Source of the DNA: a virus | Length of the DNA stretch: 42,012 nucleotides | Reading direction: 5' to 3' (one strand) | Virus record (IMG/VR): IMGVR_UViG_3300034062_002801 | Coordinates: 1-42,012 of that record | In this document: piece by piece, positions 31,132 through 39,001 of the stretch | Layout of the letters: every line of letters begins with the position of its first letter | Numbering within the stretch: the stretch's first letter is position 1 | Translations under genes and position numbers: made by a program | Notes under the pieces: model-generated | Told to the model about the DNA's origin: nothing | The model's input: the letters and a program-made list of their open reading frames with translations, nothing else | Databases searched by the model: none

Positions 31132-31374
31132 TCAGGCCAGGTCGGCCTTTTCGCTGTGGGCTTGGACGAAGGTTTTAGCTTCTTCCTTGCCCGCCTGCGA
31201 CAGTGCGCGCGGGGTCTCGCGCGAGGCCTTGGCCGGCTTGACGACGGCCTTGGCTTCGGGCGAGGCGACCTTGGCGAACCAGGACGCCCGGTAGCCCTCG
31301 GGCACCTCTAACGTGTCCCCCTTGCGCACGCGGGAACCGTTGTAGAAGGCTGAGGTGATGGCGATCACTTTCAT
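31132..31374 (-). CDS. Small head-region protein, unknown
   Basis: 80 aa: MKVIAITSAFYNGSRVRKGD, then LEVPEGYRASWFAKV and a Lys/Glu/Ala-rich tail. The N-terminal half looks like a small beta-barrel. It is the last gene before the head-unit terminator. Possibly a head accessory protein; no function known to me. Confidence 0.65.
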   Translation of the reverse strand: MKVIAITSAFYNGSRVRKGDTLEVPEGYRASWFAKVASPEAKAVVKPAKASRETPRALSQAGKEEAKTFVQAHSEKADLA

Positions 31375-31386
31375 GCACTCACCTCA

Positions 31387-31863
31387 TCAGGCCTGGAACG
31401 GCGCGTCGTAGCTCTTCCACTTCGACACGTCGTGCGTCAGGAAGGCGTTGATCTTGCCGGCGGTGACGGTGGTGGTCGCGATAACGGCCTGCACGGCCAG
31501 GTAGCGCTCGTAGGCCTGGCCTTCCATCGGCAGCGCCACGATCACCGGGAAAGCCCCGGCGCTCAAGGCGGCGTCGTTGGCGGCGGCGTCGTCAGTCACG
31601 AAGTCGCGCGACTTGAAGTGCACGGTCTGGGTGCCGTTGGTGGCGATGGTGTCCGTGGAGTCGGAGACCAGCTGGAAGGCGATCGTGCCGGCGCTGCCGC
31701 CGGTGATGATCTCCGTGTCCACGCTGATGACCAGGTACATCGGCTCACCGTTACCGACGTCGCGAGCGACCGACAGGTCGATCACGTCGCCGATGTTGGC
31801 CGTACCAGCGCTGGCAGCAACGCTCACCGCGTCGGCAAACTCGAGGGTGTTGTCGAGAATCAT
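31387..31863 (-). CDS. Bbp16-like capsid cement protein
   Basis: 158 aa: MILDNTLEFADAVSVAASAG, LSVARDVGNGEPMYLVISVD, and a C-terminal INAFLTHDVSKWKSY. I recognise this pattern from the Bbp16 cement family of Bordetella phage BPP-1, which stabilises the capsid shell. It directly follows the major capsid gene, as expected. Confidence 0.85.
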   Translation of the reverse strand: MILDNTLEFADAVSVAASAGTANIGDVIDLSVARDVGNGEPMYLVISVDTEIITGGSAGTIAFQLVSDSTDTIATNGTQTVHFKSRDFVTDDAAANDAALSAGAFPVIVALPMEGQAYERYLAVQAVIATTTVTAGKINAFLTHDVSKWKSYDAPFQA

Positions 31864-31896
31864 GATGGTTTCCTTTCAGTGTTCAGAGGCTGCGGC

Positions 31897-32889
31897 TTAG
31901 ACGACGCGGGACTCGGTGTTGATCAGCGCGTCGGTGCGGCGCACGGGGATGTCGTCGAACGTCATCACACGCTCGCCGGCCACGGTTTCCCAGGTCAGGT
32001 TCGAGGAAACCTTCTCCAGGATGCCCAGGCGCAGCTTCTCGCGCAGGCGGCGGTTCATGTAGAACGCAGCACGGCCCTTGCCCATCTCGGGAATACGCTC
32101 CGACGCCTGGATCATCCAGCTGATGATGTCCTTGGTGTTGGCCAGCGTGTTCAGGGCCGAGATGTCGATGTTGGCGATACGCACGAAGTAGCGCCAGTCG
32201 CGGATCGTCAGGCCGCAGTCCCAGCGGTAGTGGGTGCGGTAGGCTTCCATGCGACCACCGTTGCCGTCGACGTTCTCCACCGTCACCTGGCCCTTGTCGG
32301 TCATCTGCAGACCGGCGAGCGAGCCCTTCGGGTAGATGCCGTGGCCGGTCTGGTTGCCCCAGACGCACAGCCAGATCGAGGTCAGGTCGGTGTCGTTGCC
32401 GCCGGCGTCGATGATGTTGTCGCCGTTCTCGGCCGACAGCGCGTTGTAGCGCGGAGCCAGGCCCGTGAAGGCCTCGGGCTCGGTGCCCTCGTTGCCGTAG
32501 AACAGCGTCGAGGCCATCTCCTGGCCCATGCCCTCGATGTGGGCAGCGTCTTCGGACAGGCGGAAGGCGGCGGTGTTGCCGTTCAGATCCGCCAAAGCCT
32601 TGTCGACTTCAGCGTAGGCCTCGAGCATACCGGCCGAGTCGGTCACCTGCACGGTGGTCGACTTGGTGGGCTGCACGCCGCCGTAGAGCTTGCGCCAGGT
32701 GGGTGCGGGCAGGCCGGTGCGGATCGTGGTGCGATGGCCGGTCGGCAGGTTGCCTTCGACCATGGACAGGTCGTCGAGCACCGGGTTGGTGGCGTTGAGG
32801 ATCTCGACGATCGAGGCGATCTTGCCATCGGGGTCGAGACGCTTGGCGACGTCGAGGAGCGTCGGGTTGTTTGCAGCGAGGGTAGCCAT
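31897..32889 (-). CDS. Major capsid protein
   Basis: 330 aa, starting MATLAANNPTLLDVAKRLDP with LPTGHRTTIRTGLPAPTWRK and a conserved middle around FYGNEGTEPEAFTGLAPRYN. This is the BPP-1/Bbp17-type HK97-fold major capsid pattern. It lies between scaffold and cement genes. AAAGG lies upstream of the ATG. Confidence 0.9.
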   Translation of the reverse strand: MATLAANNPTLLDVAKRLDPDGKIASIVEILNATNPVLDDLSMVEGNLPTGHRTTIRTGLPAPTWRKLYGGVQPTKSTTVQVTDSAGMLEAYAEVDKALADLNGNTAAFRLSEDAAHIEGMGQEMASTLFYGNEGTEPEAFTGLAPRYNALSAENGDNIIDAGGNDTDLTSIWLCVWGNQTGHGIYPKGSLAGLQMTDKGQVTVENVDGNGGRMEAYRTHYRWDCGLTIRDWRYFVRIANIDISALNTLANTKDIISWMIQASERIPEMGKGRAAFYMNRRLREKLRLGILEKVSSNLTWETVAGERVMTFDDIPVRRTDALINTESRVV

Positions 32890-32902
32890 TTGAATTTACC
32901 TT

Positions 32903-33508
32903 TCAGTTCATGTTGGGAAACAGTTTTTTGGCCGGATCGTTCGAGACGTTGCTTTTGGGCGCGCCCGTCACAAACCGGTCTTCACTGATGGCCTTACCGA
33001 CCTTGACCGCCAGCTTCACGACTTCGGGGTGGTTGCCCAGCCCAGTGCTGTTGAGCAGCGCCTTGAGCTCTGGCGAGCCGAAGGTGTCGATCGCTTTGCG
33101 GGCGACGCCGAGGTTTTCTTCGAGCTTGTCGCCGCCGATGTCTTTGTCGGCTTTGACTTGCTCGGTCCAAGTCTCAACGAGCTGGGCGTGCGCTTCTGCC
33201 TGACGGGTCGCCATCTTGGCGCCGATGTCAGCCAGCTTTTGCGCCGCGGCCTGGTCGAGCTTGAGCTCCTTGGCAATCGCGGTGAACTCGGTGGCCGCTG
33301 CCTTGTCGAGTTCCACCCCGTCGGGCATCTTCAGATCGTAGGACTCGGGCACCACGGGTTCCGTGGGTTTCGGGTCCTGCGTGCCTGCAGCCGCGTCGGC
33401 TTGCGCCGGTGCCGCTGTGCCCGCTGCGGGTGCAGCAGTACTGTCAGTGTTTGTCGGTTCCCCGGCGTCGTTGGAAGGTGTGCCGGCTCCCGCGTCTACG
33501 TCACTCAT
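32903..33508 (-). CDS. Scaffold protein
   Basis: 201 aa: an acidic, Ala/Thr/Pro-rich disordered N-terminus of about 55 residues, then helices (AATEFTAIAKELKLDQAAAQ; VETWTEQVKADKDIGGD). The C-terminus is basic. Typical of podovirus scaffolds by composition and place directly before the capsid gene. It overlaps the Bbp19-like gene by 8 nt. Confidence 0.8.
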   Translation of the reverse strand: MSDVDAGAGTPSNDAGEPTNTDSTAAPAAGTAAPAQADAAAGTQDPKPTEPVVPESYDLKMPDGVELDKAAATEFTAIAKELKLDQAAAQKLADIGAKMATRQAEAHAQLVETWTEQVKADKDIGGDKLEENLGVARKAIDTFGSPELKALLNSTGLGNHPEVVKLAVKVGKAISEDRFVTGAPKSNVSNDPAKKLFPNMN

Positions 33509-33824
33509 CTTTGGTCTTTCCGTACTCTTTGAGCACTTTCATAAACCCCTCGGGCGTTGCTTCGATGAACTCCGCGGTGAGGAACAGGCCCATGTGTCGT
33601 TTGCCTTCGTTGAACGCCATAACGCTGCCGCTATGGTTGAAGGAACTGCGATACACGCCCGCCTCGTCCAGGAGTCGCATGGCAATGCGCCGCCCTTGGG
33701 GGTGACCGAGCAACCACCGCAGGTCCTCCAGTTCTTTGCGCCGGATCTCGCGCGCCCCCGCCTCTTCGGCTTCGGCATCGCGCTCTTGGCGTCGCAGATC
33801 TGTCGGGTCGTTGGTAGTTGCCAC
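33501..33824 (-). CDS. Bbp19-like protein
   Basis: 107 aa: EIRRKELEDLRWLLGHPQGR, RLLDEAGVYRSSF, EGKRHMGLFLTAEF, which I recognise from the Bbp19 family next to phage scaffold genes. The GTG start at 33824 is the base where transcription from the late promoter at 33831-33861 should begin, and there is no Shine-Dalgarno, so the mRNA may be leaderless. Role unknown, probably head assembly. Confidence 0.8.
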   Translation of the reverse strand: MATTNDPTDLRRQERDAEAEEAGAREIRRKELEDLRWLLGHPQGRRIAMRLLDEAGVYRSSFNHSGSVMAFNEGKRHMGLFLTAEFIEATPEGFMKVLKEYGKTKDE

Positions 33825-33830
33825 GCGCGC

Positions 33831-33861
33831 ATGGTAGTGCGCACGATTTAGCTCACGGATA
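33831..33861 (-). promoter_or_regulatory. Late promoter of the head genes
   Basis: On the minus strand, TATCCGTG (33861 to 33854, one base off the family consensus), 17-nt spacer, TACCAT (33836 to 33831). Seven bases from the -10 bring the start to the GTG of the Bbp19-like gene. Confidence 0.7.
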
Positions 33862-33864
33862 CGC

Positions 33865-34434
33865 TCAGGCCGAGTACGGCGCGATTTCTTTGACGGTGAG
33901 CAACAACGACGGCGAGACGGGTTTGCCCTCCTCGGCCGCGTGATACGCGATCGTGACGTCCTCGCTGTTGGTCTCCCACATCACCTCGATGAACTCGCCG
34001 GCCTGCAGCGCCAGCCAGAAGTTTTGCGAGGGGATCAGCGTGCCGGGGTTGGTGCTGTGGCTGGCGAGCACGCTGTAGATGAATCGGCTGTTGGCAATGT
34101 TGGTGGTGCCGTTCAAGCGGCCCCAGAGCTCAAAGCTGTGCGACTGGTTGTCGTCGTTGTGCACGTGCACCGACAGCTGGAACTCGTAGAGCGCGGTGCG
34201 ATCGACGTAGATCTTGGAGCTGTCGACCAAACGCACGCCGCGGCTCAGGGCCTGGGTGTTGAACTCCATCGGCACGGCGCCCGCGCCGTCGGTCTGGGTC
34301 GTGGTGTCGAAGAACACGCCCAGGTTGGGCACGCGCTGAAAGTAAAACTCGCTGCCGTCGGGGTCGCGCACGCCGACGATGTCGGCGCTGTTCTCGTCGT
34401 ACAGAAACGAGGACCCGTGGCGCAGGCGTGCCAC
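33865..34434 (-). CDS. Virion protein with jelly-roll-like domain, unknown
   Basis: 189 aa, beta-rich: SFLYDENSADIVGVRDPDGS, then a C1q/TNF-like pattern (ALYEFQLSVHVHNDDNQSHS; LWGRLNGTTNIANS). Such domains occur in head decoration and fibre proteins. It lies between the staple-like gene and the head promoter. Exact role unknown. Confidence 0.65.
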   Translation of the reverse strand: MARLRHGSSFLYDENSADIVGVRDPDGSEFYFQRVPNLGVFFDTTTQTDGAGAVPMEFNTQALSRGVRLVDSSKIYVDRTALYEFQLSVHVHNDDNQSHSFELWGRLNGTTNIANSRFIYSVLASHSTNPGTLIPSQNFWLALQAGEFIEVMWETNSEDVTIAYHAAEEGKPVSPSLLLTVKEIAPYSA

Positions 34435-34437
34435 GGG

Positions 34438-34776
34438 TTAACCCAGCATGCTCGGGTACATGGCCTTGGCCGGGTCCTTGCCTTCGTCGTCTTCTTCCTT
34501 GGCCGGCGTGAGCGCGAGCTGCTCGATCTGCAGCTCGACCGAGCGGTAGGGCTCACCCTCGCCGGCGCTCTCGTTCATGCTCAACCCCACCACGCAGACA
34601 AGGGCCACGAGCTTGTGCTCGCTGTCGATCGCGGGCAGCTCGGTAAGGCCGAGCTTTTTCAGGCTGTCGTTGTCCAGCCGAATGCGCAGCCCGTAGGGGT
34701 ACTCGTCCTGCTCCACCGGCGAGACCAGGCTCGAGTCCTTGGTCTTGACCGTGTTCTTCATGTCGGTGAGTTGCAT
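34438..34776 (-). CDS. Capsid staple-like protein
   Basis: 112 aa, with DEYPYGLRIRLDNDSLKKLG and GLTELPAIDSEHKLVALVCV. This matches my memory of phage proteins annotated as capsid staple proteins (pattern YPYGL...L.L..LGL). It lies directly after the portal gene. The C-terminal 30 residues are acidic and disordered. The family name is moderately certain; the function is inferred from it. Confidence 0.65.
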   Translation of the reverse strand: MQLTDMKNTVKTKDSSLVSPVEQDEYPYGLRIRLDNDSLKKLGLTELPAIDSEHKLVALVCVVGLSMNESAGEGEPYRSVELQIEQLALTPAKEEDDEGKDPAKAMYPSMLG

Positions 34777-34777
34777 C

Positions 34778-36472
34778 TCAAGCTCCAGTCATTGCAGGGC
34801 TGGGCGTGTTGTAGCCCATGAGGCCGTTCATCACGTCTTGCAGGTTGTCGGTGTTGATCTCGCTCGCGGTGCGGGCGGATTCCACCACCTGCGGGGCGGT
34901 GGCCGCGGCCTGCTGCGCCTGCATTGCGGCGGCGCGCTGCTGACGGATCGCAGCGACCTCGCTGTCGGGCACGATGATCTTCGGGTCGACCCCGTAGGCG
35001 TCGCCGTAGTTGTCGACGATCTGGTCGAAGTCGAGCTTGTCGAGCACCTCGGGCTTGGCCGCTGCCATCTGGCTCACGGTGCCGAGCAGTCGGTCCATGC
35101 CCTGGGTCGCGACCGCACGCTGCGCCTGGGCCAGCACCGAGATGAACTCGACGTTCAGGTCCATGCCCTCAAGCTCGGGCGGGGCCTCGGGCAGGATGTT
35201 GGCGCGGGCAGCGAAGTCAAAGGCCAGGTCGATCAGGGGCTGCAGCAGCTCGTTGTGCAGGCGCTCGAGCACGGGGCCGAGCATCAGAAGTTTTTCCTCG
35301 TGGCGCTCGGCGACTTCCGTGGCAGTGATGCCGGAGCGGTTGTCGTTCGCCAGCATCAGGAACAGGTCGGCGTAGTAGGCACTGCGAATGCGCTCGCGCA
35401 CGTCCTGGATGTCGAGCATCAGGTGCTGCAGGTTGAGGTTCACATCGAACGCCGAGCGCACGCCCTGCTGCGTGCCCAGGCTGTCGACGTAGAACACGCC
35501 GCCCGGCAGTCGCGCCTTGGTCGCTTCCTTGTACTTGGTCGGCACCTGCAGCGGTGGGTTGACCTGGTAGTCGATCGCCTGGCCCTTGCGCAGCTGCTGG
35601 TGCTGCAGCTGCTTGACATCGCCCAGGCACTCCATGCCGGGGCTCGTGCCGTAGACGTCGTTGCCGGTCACGACCCAGCGCGGGGCCAGCACCGGGAACC
35701 GATCGAACCCCGACTCGCTCAGGAACTTGTCGTTCTGATCCTTGCCGGGCTCGATGTAGCACGATGCAAAACGCATGTTCTTGCCGTCGCGCTTGCCGTA
35801 GTCGCGCAGCTTGCGCGGCTCGATCAGGTGAATCACGTCGACCCAGGCGTCGTAGTTGGCGCGGTCGTACAGGTTGCGCACAGTGGCGCTGCAGTTCTCC
35901 TTGCCGAACTGCTCGACCATCTGCGCGACCGTGAGCTGAAACTCCCGGCACAGCGTGTCGACCTCGCCCTTGCTGTTGGTGGCGAGCGCGTACTCGCCGA
36001 TCGTCAGCGGGTAGTGGTGTAGCACGTTGCTAAAGTCGGGCAGCACGATCGAGGCGCCGGTGCCAAACAGGCCGAGCTCCTCGTAGATCGTGTGCAGGCT
36101 GCGGTAGGTGTTGGAGCTTGCGAAGATGGCGCGCAGCATCGCGGCCACGTCGTGCAGCCAGGTCTTGACCGGGCCCGACTCCATCAGGTCCTTGTCCTGG
36201 ATCTCCAGCCGAAACCACGGCCGCGCGGGGCTTGTGACACCCGACATCAGGCCCGCGGCCAGCGTGCGGGCGCCGAACACGGCGGTGTTGTCGAGGATGT
36301 GGTTGGCGCGCTTGTCGCCGCGGTTGCGGTCGGTCACGACAAAGCGCCCGGCGCGCGGCTGCTGGTAGTCGCTGATCTCGCGCCAGTGCGTGATCCAGCT
36401 CGAGCGCTCGGTCCACAACGCGCTTTTGCGCGCCAGGATGCGCTGCCGTTGATTGACCGGCTGATCCATCAC
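34778..36472 (-). CDS. Portal (head-to-tail connector) protein
   Basis: 564 aa, T7 gp8-type portal: RKSALWTERSSWITHWREIS, then LAAGLMSGVTSPARPWFRLE, later ECLGDVKQLQHQQLRKGQAI and GITATEVAERHEEKLLMLGP. All are hallmark stretches of the podovirus head-tail connector family. It overlaps the small Pro-rich gene by 4 nt. It forms the dodecameric ring through which DNA is packaged. Confidence 0.93.
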   Translation of the reverse strand: MMDQPVNQRQRILARKSALWTERSSWITHWREISDYQQPRAGRFVVTDRNRGDKRANHILDNTAVFGARTLAAGLMSGVTSPARPWFRLEIQDKDLMESGPVKTWLHDVAAMLRAIFASSNTYRSLHTIYEELGLFGTGASIVLPDFSNVLHHYPLTIGEYALATNSKGEVDTLCREFQLTVAQMVEQFGKENCSATVRNLYDRANYDAWVDVIHLIEPRKLRDYGKRDGKNMRFASCYIEPGKDQNDKFLSESGFDRFPVLAPRWVVTGNDVYGTSPGMECLGDVKQLQHQQLRKGQAIDYQVNPPLQVPTKYKEATKARLPGGVFYVDSLGTQQGVRSAFDVNLNLQHLMLDIQDVRERIRSAYYADLFLMLANDNRSGITATEVAERHEEKLLMLGPVLERLHNELLQPLIDLAFDFAARANILPEAPPELEGMDLNVEFISVLAQAQRAVATQGMDRLLGTVSQMAAAKPEVLDKLDFDQIVDNYGDAYGVDPKIIVPDSEVAAIRQQRAAAMQAQQAAATAPQVVESARTASEINTDNLQDVMNGLMGYNTPSPAMTGA

Positions 36473-36666
36473 TGGCCGAGCAGCGTGGTGCGCCCGGTGG
36501 TCATCGAGCCCGCGGCCACGCCCGAGGGGCCGGTCAGCAGCGAGCCGCCCATCATCCCGCCGACGCGATTGCGGCGCGCGTTGGCGCTCATGTTCGCCTG
36601 ATCAGGCTGCTTGACTTCTTGCGGCGGCGGAGGCGGCGGCGGGATGTTGGGGCTCGACATGCACAT
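36469..36666 (-). CDS. Proline-rich small protein before the portal
   Basis: 65 aa: MCMSSPNIPPPPPPPQEVKQ, then ANARRNRVGGMMGGSLLTGP. The ATG at 36666 has AGGAG at 36675-36679. Similar short Pro- and Gly-rich proteins stand between terminase and portal genes in related podoviruses. Two Cys lie near the start. Function unknown. First gene behind a late promoter. Confidence 0.7.
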   Translation of the reverse strand: MCMSSPNIPPPPPPPQEVKQPDQANMSANARRNRVGGMMGGSLLTGPSGVAAGSMTTGRTTLLGQ

Positions 36667-36692
36667 GGGGCAGACTCCTGTGAGTTGGCCGC

Positions 36693-36723
36693 ATTGTGCT
36701 GCGCGCAGTTTGCAACACGGACA
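36693..36723 (-). promoter_or_regulatory. Late promoter of the portal unit
   Basis: On the minus strand, TGTCCGTG (36723 to 36716), 17-nt spacer, CACAAT (36698 to 36693). Predicted start near 36686, leader about 20 nt with AGGAG. Confidence 0.72.
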
Positions 36724-36731
36724 CCCCGCGC

Positions 36732-38060
36732 TCAGATCCGCGCGTAGGGGTCGTACTCGAGCGGGTTCTCGTCCACGGTCGGCAGCCCCATGGCGCGCGC
36801 CCGGGCCACGGCCGAGTGGTCCTTGTAGATCGGGAACGCGAACGTGAGCGCCAGCGCATCGCCCAGGTCGGGACTCGGAAGACCGCGCGCCTTGATGTCG
36901 TCCTTGCTCTCGAGCTGGATCTTGTCGGCCGGCGTGAAGCGGTAGGTGGGCGCGGCCAGGTCCTGCTTCAAGTCCACCAGGTCGGGGATCGCGCCACCGG
37001 CACGCAGCCAGTCGCGCAACTCGAACCACATCTCGGCGCGCTTGTTCAGGTAGCGAGCCTGGCTTGGGGCTCCGCTGAAGTGCACCTCGACCACCTCGTG
37101 GTGCAGCTGGCGCAGGCGATCGATCACGCCGGCGCCGTTGCCTGCGTCCACAAACACCGCGTCGGGCCGAAACAGCTCGATCTGCTGCGCCACCTTGTCG
37201 GCCAGCGCCATGTTGTCGATGCCGCGGTAGACCAGGGGCTTCATGGCGTACAGCCCCTGGCGCGGGAAGATCACGCTGCGATCGTCGCCAAAGCGCGCCG
37301 GGTCGACGCCCAGGATGCGCGCCGCGTGCGCGTACTCGTCCTGGCGCAGGTGCCGGCGGCAGGCCTCGTTGACGTCGGTCAGGCTCATGAGCTGATCCTC
37401 GCCCGAGGCGCTGAAGTCGCACAGCATCTCGCGCTTGAACGTGTTCTCGTCGACCGATTGCCGGTAGCGCTCGACCTCCTCGGGGTTGAGCGCGTCGGTG
37501 TCGTACACGGTGTACAGCGAGGCGTGCCAGTCGACCAGGTCGCGGCCGCGAAAGAACAGTTCCGAAAACAGGTTGATGCCGTGCGGCGTGCCGATGAACA
37601 TGGCCCAGCCCAAGCGATCGGCCAGCGCCGGCTGCAGCACCTCGCGCCAGGTCTCGGGCTTGACGTCGGCCACCTCGTCGATCACCACCCCGTCCAGGCG
37701 CACGCCGCGCATCGCATCCGGGTTGTCGGCGCCGTAGACGCGGATCATCGCGCCGTTGGTGAGCAGTCGCACCCAGAGCTCCGACTCGTTGACCTCGGCC
37801 ATGCCGGCCATCTGCAGCGGTGCGACGATCTGCTTGAGCCTGGCCCAGGCGATGGTCTTCGCTTGCTTGAGCAGCGGCGCCACGTAGAAGAACAGCCCGA
37901 GCTCGAGGTTGCAGCGCAGTGCACTGTCGAGCAGCTGGCGCAACGCGAGCTCGGTCTTGCCGGCCCGGCGGTGCAGCGCCAGCACCGTGAAGCGCTTGCG
38001 GTTCAAGTGGCACTCGCGCTGCCACTGCCGCGGGCGGTAGCCCAGGTCGATCGTCTTCAT
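36732..38060 (-). CDS. Terminase large subunit
   Basis: 442 aa from the ATG at 38060, which overlaps the previous gene by 4 nt; a much longer in-frame reading upstream is a shadow of other genes. ATPase: LALHRRAGKTELA (K35) and Walker B GVVIDEVADV. The nuclease domain includes ILGVDPARFGDD, VFVDAGNGAG and a late Asp in SPDLGDALAL. It packages DNA into the prohead. Confidence 0.93.
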   Translation of the reverse strand: MKTIDLGYRPRQWQRECHLNRKRFTVLALHRRAGKTELALRQLLDSALRCNLELGLFFYVAPLLKQAKTIAWARLKQIVAPLQMAGMAEVNESELWVRLLTNGAMIRVYGADNPDAMRGVRLDGVVIDEVADVKPETWREVLQPALADRLGWAMFIGTPHGINLFSELFFRGRDLVDWHASLYTVYDTDALNPEEVERYRQSVDENTFKREMLCDFSASGEDQLMSLTDVNEACRRHLRQDEYAHAARILGVDPARFGDDRSVIFPRQGLYAMKPLVYRGIDNMALADKVAQQIELFRPDAVFVDAGNGAGVIDRLRQLHHEVVEVHFSGAPSQARYLNKRAEMWFELRDWLRAGGAIPDLVDLKQDLAAPTYRFTPADKIQLESKDDIKARGLPSPDLGDALALTFAFPIYKDHSAVARARAMGLPTVDENPLEYDPYARI

Positions 38061-38299
38061 GCCGCGCGCAGGTACAGCGGGGCAAGCACCAGCGCGCTGC
38101 CGGCCACGTTGGCCACGGCGTCCCAGGCGTCGAGCGTGCCCTTGCCGCCGACCAGGTCGATGAGCTCCTTGCCGACGGCGGCGAGCACGCAGACGACGAG
38201 CGCGAGCGGCAGCGGCATCAGCAGCGCCGTCACCGCAGCGATCGCAGCACCGTAGGCCAGGTGGTTGGCCTTGTCGTGGGGCAGCATCGGCAGCTTCAT
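38057..38299 (-). CDS. Small membrane protein between the terminase genes
   Basis: 80 aa: MKLPMLPHDKANHLAYGAAI, followed by hydrophobic helices (residues about 17-43 and 62-78) and a KELIDLVGGKGTLDAWD loop. I know similar DKxNH...G...KE..D proteins from other phages without a function. It overlaps both terminase genes by 4 nt. A holin role is possible given two helices, but the lysis cassette has its own holin candidate. Confidence 0.75.
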   Translation of the reverse strand: MKLPMLPHDKANHLAYGAAIAAVTALLMPLPLALVVCVLAAVGKELIDLVGGKGTLDAWDAVANVAGSALVLAPLYLRAA

Positions 38300-38724
38300 G
38301 CCAGGTCGGTGAAATCGTTGTCGCTCGGCACACCGGTGGCGATCAGCACCTGGGTCGCGGGCAGTGCCGCGCCGTCGGCGCCGGTGAGCTCCTTGCGCTC
38401 GGCATAGACCGACTTGCGCCGACCCTTGAGGAACAGGCCGAGCAGCGCGTCGCTGTAGACGCGCTCAGAGCCCACCAGCACCCCCTGGTGCCAGACGCCC
38501 TTGTCGGTGCCCTCCACGGCCCGCCGGAAGGCCTCCTGCTCGGCCTTGTCGATGCCCTCCTCCATCGCGTCGTCCCAGTCGGCGCGAAAGTCCGGGTCGG
38601 TTTCGGCGGCACGGTAGGCGGTCGAGCGCTCGATGCCGACGGCTGCGCACGCACGCGACACCACCGGCACCTCACGCAGCGCAGCCAGGAAGGCGGGTTT
38701 CCAGTCAAAGTGATGATGGGCCAT
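38296..38724 (-). CDS. Terminase small subunit
   Basis: 142 aa with an N-terminal HTH (VPVVSRACAAVGIERSTAYR) and a central helical oligomerisation part (DDAMEEGIDKAEQEAFRRAV), as in phage small terminases that recognise the packaging site. The ATG at 38724 is the base where transcription from the late promoter should start; no Shine-Dalgarno is present. Confidence 0.85.
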   Translation of the reverse strand: MAHHHFDWKPAFLAALREVPVVSRACAAVGIERSTAYRAAETDPDFRADWDDAMEEGIDKAEQEAFRRAVEGTDKGVWHQGVLVGSERVYSDALLGLFLKGRRKSVYAERKELTGADGAALPATQVLIATGVPSDNDFTDLA

Positions 38725-38730
38725 GGCTCG

Positions 38731-38761
38731 AATTTAGCGGCTTGCTATCACGACACGGACA
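38731..38761 (-). promoter_or_regulatory. Late promoter of the terminase unit
   Basis: On the minus strand, TGTCCGTG (38761 to 38754), 17-nt spacer, TAAATT (38736 to 38731). The upstream half lies inside the end of the preceding HTH gene. Confidence 0.75.
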
Positions 38762-38981
38762 CCCGGACCATCCGGCACACGGCCTGGCCCCGGCGGCGGC
38801 CGGTGGCGATGTGGGCAATGCAGGATTTGCTGACGTCGAACTTGAGCGCCACCTCGGCGTAGCTCAGACCAGCGTCGAGCAAGTCCAGGACCTGGTCGAC
38901 TTCATGGTCCAGGAGTTTGGCGCGCGGGTGGCTCTCGCCGATGCGTCGACCGTTCTCGTTGAGGGCGATGGTTTTGGGCAT
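38748..38981 (-). CDS. Small HTH protein
   Basis: 77 aa from the ATG at 38981, preceded by AAAGGA. Residues 20-65 form a resolvase-like HTH (AKLLDHEVDQVLDLLDAG; SYAEVALKFDVSKSCIAH), followed by basic residues (TGRRRGQ). It lies between the repeat array (39002-39290) and the terminase unit, so it is a candidate to bind those repeats or the late promoters. Confidence 0.75.
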   Translation of the reverse strand: MPKTIALNENGRRIGESHPRAKLLDHEVDQVLDLLDAGLSYAEVALKFDVSKSCIAHIATGRRRGQAVCRMVRVSVS

Positions 38982-39001
38982 GCCAGGTCCTTTCCAGTCC
39001 G

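Noticed and set aside
36732-38333. 533-aa reading of the large terminase
   Set aside because: The first 91 residues are an Arg/Ala-rich shadow of the overlapping 80-aa membrane gene and small terminase; the ATG at 38060 overlaps the prior stop as expected.
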